Below, piece after piece: positions 40,984-50,015 of a DNA stretch of 64,000 nucleotides. The notes under the pieces were generated by a model, which searched no databases, was not told the origin of the DNA, and saw only the letters and a program-made list of their open reading frames with translations. This DNA is from Bifidobacterium breve (GTDB lineage: Bacteria > Actinomycetota > Thermoleophilia > Solirubrobacterales > Solirubrobacteraceae): NCBI GenBank assembly GCA_945878865.1, contig CAMCUD010000016.1, positions 1 to 64,000 on the forward strand. The letters run 5' to 3'. A program made the position numbers and the translations under genes. How positions within the stretch are numbered: the stretch's first letter is position 1; each line of letters opens with the position of its first letter.

Positions 40984-41796
40984 CTACGCGAGCACCGGCA
41001 TCACGCGCACCCCCGCCGGCTGGCGCTCGGCGCCGTCCAGCCGGCGCATCGCGTCGCCGAGCGTGTCCTTGTCGGGGTAGCCAATCGCGACGGTGTCCAG
41101 CCCCGGCAGCTCGGGCGCACCGGGCGGCGCGCCCTTGGAGTGCCACGTGTTCAGCCCGACGTGGTGGTGATACCCGCCCGCACTGACGAACGCGGCTTCG
41201 CTGCCGAAGTGCTGCATGAGCTCGAAGCCCAGGCAGTCGACCCAGAACCGCAGCGCCGCGGGCAGGTCGGCGACCTGGAGATGGACATGTCCGATCTCGA
41301 CGTCGTGGGCGTCACTGCCGTCGGCGGCGTCGAGGATCGCGTTGAGGTCGAGCGGCCGGGTGACCATCCCCACCCGCTCGCCCGGCCCGCCAGCAGGCCA
41401 CGTCTCGCGCGGGCGGTCGTGGTAGAGCTCGACGCCGTTGCCGTCGGGGTCGTCGAGGTACAGCGCCTCGGACACCGCGTGGTCGGACGCGCCACTCAGC
41501 GGATAGCGCGCGTCGAGCAACCGGGAGAAGACCTCGCCCAGCCCGCCGAGCGTCGGCCAGAGAAGCGCGGTGTGGAACAACCCGGTGGCCTCCTTGGGCG
41601 CCGTCCCGGGCATGCTGCTCGGCCGCAGGACGACCAGCGGGTGGTCGCCGCCAGGGGCGGCCAGGGTCGCGCCATCGGCCCCTTCGCGCAGCAGGTCGAG
41701 GCCGAGCAGCTCCCCGTAGAACCCCACCGAGCGCGAGACATCCGAGACGCGCAGGACGACATGGTCGATGTGCACCCGCGGGTCGACTGGCTCCAT
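40984..41796 (-). CDS. VOC (glyoxalase/extradiol-dioxygenase-like) protein
   Basis: 270 aa with two vicinal-oxygen-chelate modules. Module 1 is IDHVVLRVSDVSRSVGFYGELLGL to DPDGNGVELYHDRP. Module 2 is IGHVHLQVADLPAALRFWVDCLGFEL with GGYHHHVGLNTW. The metal ligands of catechol-2,3-dioxygenase types (His, His, Glu) can be placed at His11-region, GGYHHH and the late ELYH, though the Glu in module 1 is in the first half. CatE-like ring-cleavage or a related role is likely. It lies between plsC and tetR on the same strand. Confidence 0.82.
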   Translation of the reverse strand: MEPVDPRVHIDHVVLRVSDVSRSVGFYGELLGLDLLREGADGATLAAPGGDHPLVVLRPSSMPGTAPKEATGLFHTALLWPTLGGLGEVFSRLLDARYPLSGASDHAVSEALYLDDPDGNGVELYHDRPRETWPAGGPGERVGMVTRPLDLNAILDAADGSDAHDVEIGHVHLQVADLPAALRFWVDCLGFELMQHFGSEAAFVSAGGYHHHVGLNTWHSKGAPPGAPELPGLDTVAIGYPDKDTLGDAMRRLDGAERQPAGVRVMPVLA

Positions 41797-41859
41797 GTGC
41801 GGGGGACGGTATCCGGTGCGACGAGCAGCGGCGGCAGTTCCCCCGCTGGCGCGTCGCCG

Positions 41860-42627
41860 CTACGCCTGTTCGTCGCGCCGCAGGCGGGCGGCGATGCCCG
41901 CGCGGCCGTGCTCGCGCAGCTCGCCGTAGAGCGTCTTGATCTCGGCGTAGATCTCCTCCGCGGCGGCCTGCGACTGCTCGCGCGTCGGGTCGAGCACGCG
42001 CGGGAAGCGCAGCGGCTCGCCGTAGAGCACCGTGACCTGGGGGAACTCCCCGCGCTTCCAGTTGCGCACCTTCGAGGAGCCGAAGATCGCGGTCGGAACG
42101 ACGGGCGCGCCCGACTCGAGCGCCAGCCGGCCGATGCCCGGCTTCGGCTTCTCGGCGAGATCGCCGGTGCGCGAACGCCCGCCCTCGCAGTACATGCACA
42201 GCGTGGAGCCCCGCTCGAGCACGGTGTGCGCGGTGATGAACGCGTCGTCGTCACGCTCACCGCGGCGCACCGGGAACACGCCGCCGTGCGTGTAGACGAA
42301 CTGCAGCGGCCGGGCGAACAGCTGGGACTTCGCCATGAACTGCACCTTGCGCCGCAGCGCGGCGCCGGCGAAGAAGTGGTCCATGAACGAGAAGTGGTTC
42401 GGCGCGAGGATCACCGGCCCGCTCTGCGGGACGAGCTCGGAGCGGAAGACCTTCAGCCGGAAGAACGAGTACGAGTAGAGCGTGACGCCGACGCGGACGA
42501 TCTCGTACATCGCGTCGGGGCTCTTCGTGCGCGTGCGCGTGTGGAAGCGGTCGAAGTACGACTTGGGACGCGGGTCGCGGTAGACCTGCTCCTTCATCGC
42601 GACGAGGTTGTCCGTCTGGCCGGCCAT
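41860..42627 (-). CDS. 1-acyl-sn-glycerol-3-phosphate acyltransferase family protein (PlsC-like)
   Basis: 255 aa. The acyltransferase motif I NHFSFMDHFF (NHx4D) and motif III CEGGRSRTGDL (usually EGTRS) are present. A P-rich motif (GAPVVPTAIFGS) lies nearby, and an N-terminal hydrophobic patch may dip into the membrane. It transfers an acyl group to lysophosphatidate or a similar glycerol ester. The gene starts 15 bp after glpK, so glycerol phosphorylation and phospholipid or triacylglycerol synthesis may be co-regulated (inference). Confidence 0.9.
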   Translation of the reverse strand: MAGQTDNLVAMKEQVYRDPRPKSYFDRFHTRTRTKSPDAMYEIVRVGVTLYSYSFFRLKVFRSELVPQSGPVILAPNHFSFMDHFFAGAALRRKVQFMAKSQLFARPLQFVYTHGGVFPVRRGERDDDAFITAHTVLERGSTLCMYCEGGRSRTGDLAEKPKPGIGRLALESGAPVVPTAIFGSSKVRNWKRGEFPQVTVLYGEPLRFPRVLDPTREQSQAAAEEIYAEIKTLYGELREHGRAGIAARLRRDEQA

Positions 42628-42642
42628 GGCGACGAGATGATG

Positions 42643-44115
42643 TCAGCTGCGCGCGCGATCCAGCGCGCGGTGCCATCCGACCAGCAGCGCCTCGCGTTCG
42701 GCGGCCTGCATCCTTGGCTCGTAGCGGGCCTCCTCACGCCAGGTCCGCGACACGTCGCGCTGCGTCCACAGCCCCACCCCGACCCCGGCGAGCCGGGCGG
42801 CGCCCATCGCCGTGGTCTCGTGCACGTGGGGGACGACGACGGGCACGCCGAGCACGTCGGCCTGGAACTGCATGAGCCAGCGGTTGACCGTCGCGCCGCC
42901 GTCGACGCGCAGCTCCTCCAGCCGTGGCGCGCCTGCGGCCTCCATCGCCCGCACGGCGTCGACCGCCTGGTAGGCGATGGCCTCGAGGGTCGCGCGCGCG
43001 AGGTGTGCGCGCGTGGAGCCGCGGGTCAGCCCGACGATCGTGCCCCGCGCGTATGGGTCCCAGTGCGGCGACCCGAGGCCGGTGAGCGCGGGGACGAAGT
43101 AGACGCCGTCGTTGCCGCTCAGTGACGCGGCGAGAGGTTCGGTCTCGGCGGCGACCTCGATGAGGCCGAGCCCGTCGCGCAGCCACTGCACCGCGGCGCC
43201 GGTCACGAAGATCGAGGCCTCCAGCGCATACTGCGTGCGCGCCCCGATGCGCCACGCGATGGTCGAGAGCAGCCCCTCAGCGGGCGGCGGCGGCGCGTCC
43301 CCGGTGTTCATGAGCACGAAGGAGCCCGTGCCGTAGGTGTTCTTGCCGAGCCCCGGGTCGAGACACGCCTGCCCGTAGAGCGCCGCATGCTGATCGCCGG
43401 CAACGCCGCTCACGGGCACGCCGCCCCACCCCGGCAGCGAGGCGTCGCGCACGCGACCGAGCTCGCCGATCGAAGGGCGGATCTCCGGCAGCGCCTCGCG
43501 TGGGATCTCGCCGAGCAGCGCGAGCAGCTCGTCGTCCCAGTCTCCGGTCTGCAGGTTGCAGAGCAGGGTGCGCGACGCGTTGCTCGCGTCGGTGACGTGC
43601 TCGCCGCAGAGGTTCCAGATGAGCCAGCTGTCGACCGTGCCGATCTTCGCGCGACCGGCCCGCATCCGTTCGCGCAGCCCGTCGACGTGGTCGAGCAGCC
43701 ACGCGATCTTCGTGCCCGAGAAGTACGGGTCGAGCACCAGGCCGGTGCGCTCGCGGATCAGCGGCTCGTGCCCGGCCTCGCGCAGTTCGTCGCATCGCGC
43801 AGCGGTCCGCCGGTCCTGCCAGACCAGCGCGCGATGCAGCGGCTGCCCGGTCTCGGGATCCCACACGCAGACGGTCTCGCGCTGGTTCGTGATCCCGATC
43901 GCCTGCAGACCTCCCTCGGGCACGCCGGCGTCCTCGAGCGCCTCCAGCGCGACATCGCGGGTGACCTCCCAGAGCTCGCGCGCGTCGTGCTCGACCCAGC
44001 CCGGCTGCGGGAAGTGCTGGCGGAACTCGCGGTAGGCGCGCCCGGCGAGCTCCCCCTCCTCGTCGAAGACGAGGCAGGTCGAGCCGGTCGTGCCCTGGTC
44101 GATGGCCAGGATCAT
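42643..44115 (-). CDS. glpK: Glycerol kinase
   Basis: 490 aa, full length. FGGY-family signatures: ILAIDQGTTGSTCLVFD (phosphate 1), GITNQRETVCVWD, the substrate loop ALVWQDRRTAARCD, VSGVAGDQHAALYGQACL, YGTGSFVLMNTG and LRVDGGATVNRWLMQFQADVLG (adenosine region). It phosphorylates glycerol with ATP to sn-glycerol-3-phosphate. No glpF or glpD is adjacent; plsC follows at once. Upstream is an unusual structured 470-bp intergenic region. Confidence 0.96.
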   Translation of the reverse strand: MILAIDQGTTGSTCLVFDEEGELAGRAYREFRQHFPQPGWVEHDARELWEVTRDVALEALEDAGVPEGGLQAIGITNQRETVCVWDPETGQPLHRALVWQDRRTAARCDELREAGHEPLIRERTGLVLDPYFSGTKIAWLLDHVDGLRERMRAGRAKIGTVDSWLIWNLCGEHVTDASNASRTLLCNLQTGDWDDELLALLGEIPREALPEIRPSIGELGRVRDASLPGWGGVPVSGVAGDQHAALYGQACLDPGLGKNTYGTGSFVLMNTGDAPPPPAEGLLSTIAWRIGARTQYALEASIFVTGAAVQWLRDGLGLIEVAAETEPLAASLSGNDGVYFVPALTGLGSPHWDPYARGTIVGLTRGSTRAHLARATLEAIAYQAVDAVRAMEAAGAPRLEELRVDGGATVNRWLMQFQADVLGVPVVVPHVHETTAMGAARLAGVGVGLWTQRDVSRTWREEARYEPRMQAAEREALLVGWHRALDRARS

Positions 44116-44160
44116 CGCCGCGGCAGCCTACGCGTCTGGCCGGGCGCCAGCGTCAGGTCT

Positions 44161-44243
44161 TCGGTGAGCAGCCGGGGCCGGCCCTGTGGCCGGTCTGTCC
44201 CATACCCGCCACGGGGTCCCCTCGACCCCGGCTGCCTCACCGA
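44161..44243. other. Structured element between glpK and the biotinyl-protein gene (unclassified)
   Basis: A 17-bp helix with a single-base bulge pairs 44161-44177 with 44226-44243. Inside it CCGGCC-CTGT-GGCCGG (44178-44193) forms a perfect tetraloop hairpin flush with the outer stem. CGGGGTC (44212-44218) can pair with GACCCCG (44224-44230), which competes with the 3' arm of the outer helix, so two exclusive folds exist. On the minus strand it would be the glpK leader (46-128 nt upstream of its ATG); on the plus strand, upstream of the biotinyl carrier gene. No known riboswitch consensus was recognised. Confidence 0.5.
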
Positions 44244-44346
44244 AAGGGTGGTGTCACACGCGGGAGACTGCGCGCCGGCCCGAAGGCCTCCACCCGTCGC
44301 CGTCGCCGCACTGGGTCAGGGCGCGAGGACGGCCACGCTCCAGTCC

Positions 44347-44398
44347 CATGCACCGGGTGGGATCGTCGCAGGAGGAGACGGTGTGTCCCCGGTGCATG
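44347..44398. promoter_or_regulatory. 11-bp perfect inverted repeat with 30-nt loop
   Basis: CATGCACCGGG (44347-44357) and CCCGGTGCATG (44388-44398). The loop contains GGAGGAG (44371-44377), a perfect Shine-Dalgarno match, followed by GTG at 44381. An ORF from there would run out of frame into the biotinyl-protein gene, so it is not called. The remainder of 44244-44586 shows no convincing gene. Confidence 0.4.
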
Positions 44399-44586
44399 GC
44401 CTCGCTGGATCGCATGGCACAAAGGTACGTCGGGCCCGGGGAACCACCCATAGACAGTCGGTCGGAGATTGCCGACGGGCACCCGTACACCCGGTCGGGG
44501 GGCGTGTGCTCGTGCCGGCCGGCCTCCGCCCGGACCTCGCTCTACGCTCCGCCTACCGGGTATCGGGGAGAGTCGAGGAGGCGCGA

Positions 44587-44799
44587 GTGCCGGAGATCGA
44601 GGCCCACATCACGGGCACTGTCTGGAAGATCGAGGTGGAGGTCGGCGACGAGATCACCGAAGGTGACGCCGTCGTCGTGCTCGAGTCCATGAAGATGGAG
44701 ATGCCCGTGGAGGCCGAGGATGGCGGGACGGTCGCGCAGATCCTCTGCGAAGAGGGCCAGAGCGTGAAGGAGGGCGACACGCTCGTCGTCCTGACGTAG
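44587..44799 (+). CDS. Stand-alone biotin carboxyl carrier (biotinyl/lipoyl attachment) protein
   Basis: 70 aa from GTG 44587 behind GAGGAGG. The whole protein is one biotinyl domain: EIEAHITGTVWKIEVEVGD, then VVLESMKMEMPV with the biotinylated Lys in the canonical MKM. It is a carrier for an acyl-CoA carboxylase or similar enzyme encoded elsewhere. It is followed 31 bp on by an enoyl-CoA hydratase. The biotin synthesis genes lie 9 kb downstream. Confidence 0.92.
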   Translation: MPEIEAHITGTVWKIEVEVGDEITEGDAVVVLESMKMEMPVEAEDGGTVAQILCEEGQSVKEGDTLVVLT

Positions 44800-44830
44800 C
44801 CGCGCCCCCTGCTCTACCCTCCGCCCCACG

Positions 44831-45616
44831 ATGCCGGGGCAGCTGCACATCGACCATCCGAGCGAGGGCATCGTCCGGCTCACGCTCGCCAATCCCACGA
44901 AGCGCAACGCGCTGGATTTCGCGATCCTCGACGCGATCACCGCCGCGGTGGAGCGCCATGACGACGCGCGCTGCCTGATCCTGACCGCCGAGCCGCCGCT
45001 CTTCTCCGCCGGCTACGACCTCACCGACCTGCCGGCCGACCGCTTCGCCGCGGCCGCTGAGGAACTCGTCGCCCACCCCTTCGCGGACGCGCTCGACGCG
45101 CTCGAGGGCACCGACGTCCCGACGGTCGCCGCGCTCCCGGGCCACGCGATCGGCGGCGGCCTGGAGCTGGCGCTCGTCTGCGATTTCCGCGTGGCCTCCG
45201 ACGGCGCGAAGGTCGGCATGCCGCCGGCCAAGCTCGGCCTCGTCTACTCCCACACCGGCCTGCGCCGCTTCATCGACGCCATCGGCATCAACCGCACGCG
45301 CGAGCTGTTCCTGCTCGGCCGCAACATCGACGCGTCGACCGCGCTGGACTGGGGCCTGCTCAACCGGGTCGTCCCCGTCGAGGACGTCGCGTCGACGGCG
45401 GTCGGCCTGGCCGAGAAGCTCGCCGGCAACGCTCCGCTGTCGCTGCGCGGCAACAAGCGCGTGATGCGCGAACTGCTGCGCGCCGAGCGCGAGCTCGACC
45501 CGGCGATCGAGCAGGAGCTCATCGACCTGCGCCACAGCTGTTTTGACAGCGAGGACTTCGCCGAGGGCGTGAGGGCGTTCGCCGAGAAGCGCCAGCCGAA
45601 CTGGCAGGGACGGTGA
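44831..45616 (+). CDS. Enoyl-CoA hydratase/isomerase family protein
   Basis: 261 aa. The crotonase signatures are IVRLTLANPTKRNALDF, EPPLFSAGYDLTDL and PGHAIGGGLELALVCDFRVAS with the first catalytic Glu. The second Glu position is Ala/Pro (MPPAKLGLVYS), so classical hydration is uncertain; isomerase, hydrolase or other crotonase chemistry is possible. The C-terminal helix is complete (FAEGVRAFAEKRQPNW). A perfect palindrome starts on the last base of its stop codon. Confidence 0.9.
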   Translation: MPGQLHIDHPSEGIVRLTLANPTKRNALDFAILDAITAAVERHDDARCLILTAEPPLFSAGYDLTDLPADRFAAAAEELVAHPFADALDALEGTDVPTVAALPGHAIGGGLELALVCDFRVASDGAKVGMPPAKLGLVYSHTGLRRFIDAIGINRTRELFLLGRNIDASTALDWGLLNRVVPVEDVASTAVGLAEKLAGNAPLSLRGNKRVMRELLRAERELDPAIEQELIDLRHSCFDSEDFAEGVRAFAEKRQPNWQGR

Positions 45617-45644
45617 CGTTCTTCCCGCTGAACGGGAAGAACGT
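45616..45644. repeat. Palindrome copy 1 (ACGTTCTTCCCG type)
   Basis: ACGTTCTTCCCG (45616-45627), CTGAA, CGGGAAGAACGT (45633-45644): 12-bp perfect arms between the convergent enoyl-CoA hydratase and Ig-like-protein genes, where it could end transcription from both sides. A near-identical palindrome recurs at 48537-48565. Confidence 0.75.
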
Positions 45645-45655
45645 GACCATCCGCG

Positions 45656-48433
45656 TCAGCGCTTGAGCGTCAGCGTCTTCGTCGTCACCGGGCCGTCGTT
45701 GACGCCGGCCTGCAGCGTGAACGTGACCTTCTTCGCCTTGGCCAGCGCCCGCTTGGCGGCCTTGGTGAAGCGGAGGGTGATGGTGGTCGGCCGACCGGCC
45801 GCGGCGGAGGTGGTCCCGGTGGCCACGGCGACCGGCTTGCCCTTGGAGAGCTTCAGGCGCTTGGCGGTCTTGCCGTCGAGGGTGAGCTTGGCGCGGGCGG
45901 TGCCGGCGTAGGTGGAGGTCAGCTTCACCTGGAAGCCCTTGGCGAGCGCGGCCCGGAGCTTCGGGAGGGCGCCGAGGGTGAGGGTGGGCGGGGTGGGCTG
46001 CGGCTGAGGCTGTGGCGACGAGCCGCCGACGTTGTCGCCGCTCGGGCCGGGAGCGAACGGCAGGTCGACAGGCGGGGTGCCGGGCGTCGGCGTCGCCGCA
46101 CGGCCGAACGACCAGGTGCTGGCACGGACCGTGCGAACGACGATCTCGGCGTCGCCTCCGCGGAGGGGAATGCGGCTCGCGACACACGGATTCGGGGTTG
46201 CACCCTGCCCCGTGCACGCAGACACCGCCTTGCCATCACGGAACACCGTGATGTCGCCGAGCGCAACACCCGAGAGGAGCGACGCGTCGAACCTGAAGCG
46301 CAGGAGCAGCGGGGCTTCCGGGATGGCATCAGGCGCGGTGATGGCGAAGCTCAGACCAAAGGCCGAGTACCCAGAGGGCGCCGCCCCGCTGGTCACCGCG
46401 ATCTTGGCCCGCCCCTCGTTCAGCGTGGTCAGTCTGACCGTCACCGGGCGGGCGGGCGTCGGCAGATCGTCAGCTTCGGCGCCGAGCGATTCGCCGCGCC
46501 CAAGGTCACGGTCGAACGTCTCCTGGGGCGCGACCACACGCAACGAACGGCCCATCGGCCCGAGGTCGGCTCCACGATCGTCACGCGCGCGCAGTTCGAA
46601 CGTCCGCCAGCCGCGCGTGGCGGGATCGGGCCGCAGCACGGTTGAGAGCACATCGCCGTCACGGGTGAACGGCTCCACAGCGATGCCCTCGGGCGGCGTC
46701 ACGACCAGCGACACCGGGTCCCCCTCGCGATCCGAGCAGCGTTCCGCGTACGCGCTCTCTCCGCCGGCGACCAGCACCTGCGAGGAGACGGGAAGGGAAT
46801 CGCAGCGGGGCGCCGTGTTGAACGTGCCCGGTCGGACCGCGACCACCGCCTCGGCCGCGGAGGCCCCGCCCCGACCGTCGGCCCCGGTGATCCGAAGCGT
46901 GTCGAAGCCGGCGAACCCCGTGTCCGGCAGATACGTCCCGGCGCTGACGGATGTCGCCGCAGGGTCCTCGGTCGGCAGCAGCGACCCGATGGGCGCGAAC
47001 CCGAGCACGGCACCGTGCGTCGGGTCGTCCGCGACGATCGTCACCCGATCGTCTTCGGCGTCGAAGCATGAGACTCGGATCGGGGCGCTCGTCCCCATGC
47101 GCACCACGGGTTCGTCGTAGGCGCCGTAGCCGAAGCCGCGCCCCGGAAACGCGATGCCGCATCCCGGCGCGGTGTTTCCGTCGGCGACGACCTGGATGGC
47201 CTGAGTGACGGTGGGACCGGACCCGCCGGCGCTCAGCACGCGGTAGCCGAAGCTGTCCGGACCGGTGTATCCGGGAGCGGGCGTGTAGCGATAGCCGTCG
47301 TCGGTGAACTCGACCGTGCCGTGTGCCGGAGGCGTGATGATCTCCGGCCCGCCTGGCGATGTGAACCAGCACGCCAGCCCGCGGCGCGCCGTCGCCCCCG
47401 CGCGGACGGTGACCTGTGACGACGACGAGCACTGCGGCCCAAGAGGTGCCGGCGGTGGTGTGACCGACAGCGTGATGATCACAGGAGCGCCAAGCACCCC
47501 CTGCGCGTCACGCGGGCGTACGGTGAACGCGTCCGGCCCCGTGTATCCGTCGAATGGTGTGTAGGTCGCGGTGAGGTAGGGGAACTGCGGCGAGATGCTG
47601 GCGGGCGCCCCGCCCTGAGCGACCCCGTGCCCCGCCTGGGAGGTGACCTCGAGCCCGACCGGATCGTCTTCGGCGTCCTGGCAGTACAGCGTCGCGCCGC
47701 TCGGCGTGTCGCGGTTTAGGGTCGGCGGGAACATGGGCGGTGAGCAGGTCGGCGCGGTGTTGACGTCCGCCGCGACCACGGTCCACGGCACGGTCTGCGT
47801 GGCGGACTGGCCACGACCATCAGATGCCCGGTACACCAGGGAGTCCACGCCGGTGTAGCCGGCGGTCGGGGTGACGGTGACGAGCTTCGAGGTATCTGTC
47901 ACCGCGCCGGACGTCAGCGCCGCATGGCCGGGCGCTTGCGTGATCTCGATCGTGAGCGGATCACCATCGGCATCAGTGCAGGCCAGCGTGAACCCCCTCG
48001 CCACTCCGGCGCGCACCTTGCGACCTGGGGCTCCAGGTGCGCAGACCGGGAGGGCGTTGGCGGAGGCTGACACACTGACCGACTGCGTCACCGGGGCGGA
48101 CACGCCGCCCGGTGTCACGGCGCGATACGAGAAGCTGTCCGCGCCGTTGTAGCCGGCGGCCGGCAGGTAGCGCAGGGTCGTGGCGATGTCTCGAGCCACC
48201 CGTGCCGTTCCGTGCTGAGGCGGCGTGGTGATCTCGTACGTCGCCGCGTAGTACTCGTCCGTTCCGAACAAGAACCCGCAGTCAGGAATGAAGCTGGCAA
48301 GCGTGTCCGTCCGGACGTCCTTCGTGGGCGGCACCACGCACGTCGGCGCCGCCGCCGACGCCACCCCAGCGCCTCCAGCAAGCAGGGCGACGACCACGGT
48401 CGCGACGGTCAGGACAGGTGCAAGGCGGGCCAT
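45656..48433 (-). CDS. Large exported protein with tandem Ig/cadherin-like domains
   Basis: 925 aa with a signal peptide (LTVATVVVALLAGGAGVASA, then AAPTC). Residues ~30-640 are a string of ~95-aa repeats, each with a Cys early (NTAPTCSPP, NALPVCAPG, NTAPGCGIAF, NTAPRCDSLP), a PxxGYxGxDSFxYR motif (AGYNGADSFSYRAV, AGYTGVDSLVYRAS, PGYTGPDSFGYRVL) and D-x-D-x-D Ca2+-type loops. A different C-terminal region ends in a Thr/Lys-rich beta domain resembling the tails of other exported proteins here. It is probably a surface or matrix adhesin. It is flanked on both sides by the same palindrome. Confidence 0.88.
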   Translation of the reverse strand: MARLAPVLTVATVVVALLAGGAGVASAAAPTCVVPPTKDVRTDTLASFIPDCGFLFGTDEYYAATYEITTPPQHGTARVARDIATTLRYLPAAGYNGADSFSYRAVTPGGVSAPVTQSVSVSASANALPVCAPGAPGRKVRAGVARGFTLACTDADGDPLTIEITQAPGHAALTSGAVTDTSKLVTVTPTAGYTGVDSLVYRASDGRGQSATQTVPWTVVAADVNTAPTCSPPMFPPTLNRDTPSGATLYCQDAEDDPVGLEVTSQAGHGVAQGGAPASISPQFPYLTATYTPFDGYTGPDAFTVRPRDAQGVLGAPVIITLSVTPPPAPLGPQCSSSSQVTVRAGATARRGLACWFTSPGGPEIITPPAHGTVEFTDDGYRYTPAPGYTGPDSFGYRVLSAGGSGPTVTQAIQVVADGNTAPGCGIAFPGRGFGYGAYDEPVVRMGTSAPIRVSCFDAEDDRVTIVADDPTHGAVLGFAPIGSLLPTEDPAATSVSAGTYLPDTGFAGFDTLRITGADGRGGASAAEAVVAVRPGTFNTAPRCDSLPVSSQVLVAGGESAYAERCSDREGDPVSLVVTPPEGIAVEPFTRDGDVLSTVLRPDPATRGWRTFELRARDDRGADLGPMGRSLRVVAPQETFDRDLGRGESLGAEADDLPTPARPVTVRLTTLNEGRAKIAVTSGAAPSGYSAFGLSFAITAPDAIPEAPLLLRFRFDASLLSGVALGDITVFRDGKAVSACTGQGATPNPCVASRIPLRGGDAEIVVRTVRASTWSFGRAATPTPGTPPVDLPFAPGPSGDNVGGSSPQPQPQPTPPTLTLGALPKLRAALAKGFQVKLTSTYAGTARAKLTLDGKTAKRLKLSKGKPVAVATGTTSAAAGRPTTITLRFTKAAKRALAKAKKVTFTLQAGVNDGPVTTKTLTLKR

Positions 48434-48536
48434 CGAGCGGCGGATCGTACACGGTGGACAGGCTCAATGGTCAGCATTCCGTGAACATGGACAGCGAGCC
48501 TCGGGCCGCTCCAGCGTCCACCCCGCCTCGAACCGA

Positions 48537-48565
48537 ACGTTCTTCCCGCCCAGCGGGAAGAACGT
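48537..48565. repeat. Palindrome copy 2 (ACGTTCTTCCCG type)
   Basis: ACGTTCTTCCCGC (48537-48549), CCA, GCGGGAAGAACGT (48553-48565): 13-bp perfect arms. It lies in the divergent region between the Ig-like-protein and aldo/keto-reductase genes, where a terminator is not expected, and 34 bp before the start codon at 48599. Confidence 0.75.
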
Positions 48566-48598
48566 CACCGTCGAGCCGCCCACCTACCGTGGAACCCC

Positions 48599-49524
<926 letters not shown>

Positions 49525-49528
<4 letters not shown>

Positions 49529-49890
49529 TTGCCCGAGTCCTGAATCTGCGACTTCGCGTCGTCGAGCTGCTTCTGGACGTCGTCCGGCACGCCCGACTGC
49601 TCCTTGGCGGCGTCGATCGCCGTGGTCGCGGCGGTCTTCACCGACTCCTGCACGGTCTTCGCCGACTCCTGAAGCTCCTTCGAGGCCTCCTCCGGCGTCT
49701 TCTCGCCGCTCTGGACCTGCTGGGCCGTGGTCTTGGCCTGATCGGCGAGCTGCGTGGCCTGCGTCTTGATCTTCTCGCCCTGCTGCTTGAGGTCGTCGGT
49801 CGCGTCGTTTCCACCACACGCACCGAAGGCGAGCGAGGTGGCGAGGGCGGCGGCGACGAGCAGGGCCGCAGGCTTCTTGGCAGTGGTCAT
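49525..49890 (-). CDS. Small helical lipoprotein
   Basis: 121 aa from the ATG at 49890. The signal peptide ends in a lipobox-like LAFGAC, giving a lipid-anchored Cys at about residue 25. The rest is charged, Gln/Lys/Glu/Ala-rich and coiled-coil-like (DDLKQQGEKIKTQATQLADQ and similar heptads), with no Cys or enzymatic motif. It is probably a cell-envelope spacer or stress lipoprotein. Function unknown. Confidence 0.75.
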
Positions 49891-50015
49891 GACATGTCTC
49901 CTGTCAGGCGCGAATCTCGCGCGGGGCGTGCGCAGCCTACGCCTCCGCAAGCTGGCACCTCAACGTGGTTCCGACCGGGCAACGGCGCCGCGACCGGTGT
50001 CTTACGCGGCGCGCG

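Noticed and set aside
44116-44300. Cobalamin or glycine riboswitch near glpK (CGAAGACCTG on the minus strand; GGGAGA...CCGAAGG on the plus strand)
   Set aside because: Only one short block of each consensus is present; the B12 core blocks and the glycine CTCTCAGG block are missing.
44186-44692. Plus-strand ORF with a CPRC motif upstream of the biotinyl-protein gene
   Set aside because: It would overlap the biotinyl domain out of frame by more than 100 bp and shows no zinc-ribbon beyond one CxxC; only the Shine-Dalgarno-like sequence is notable.
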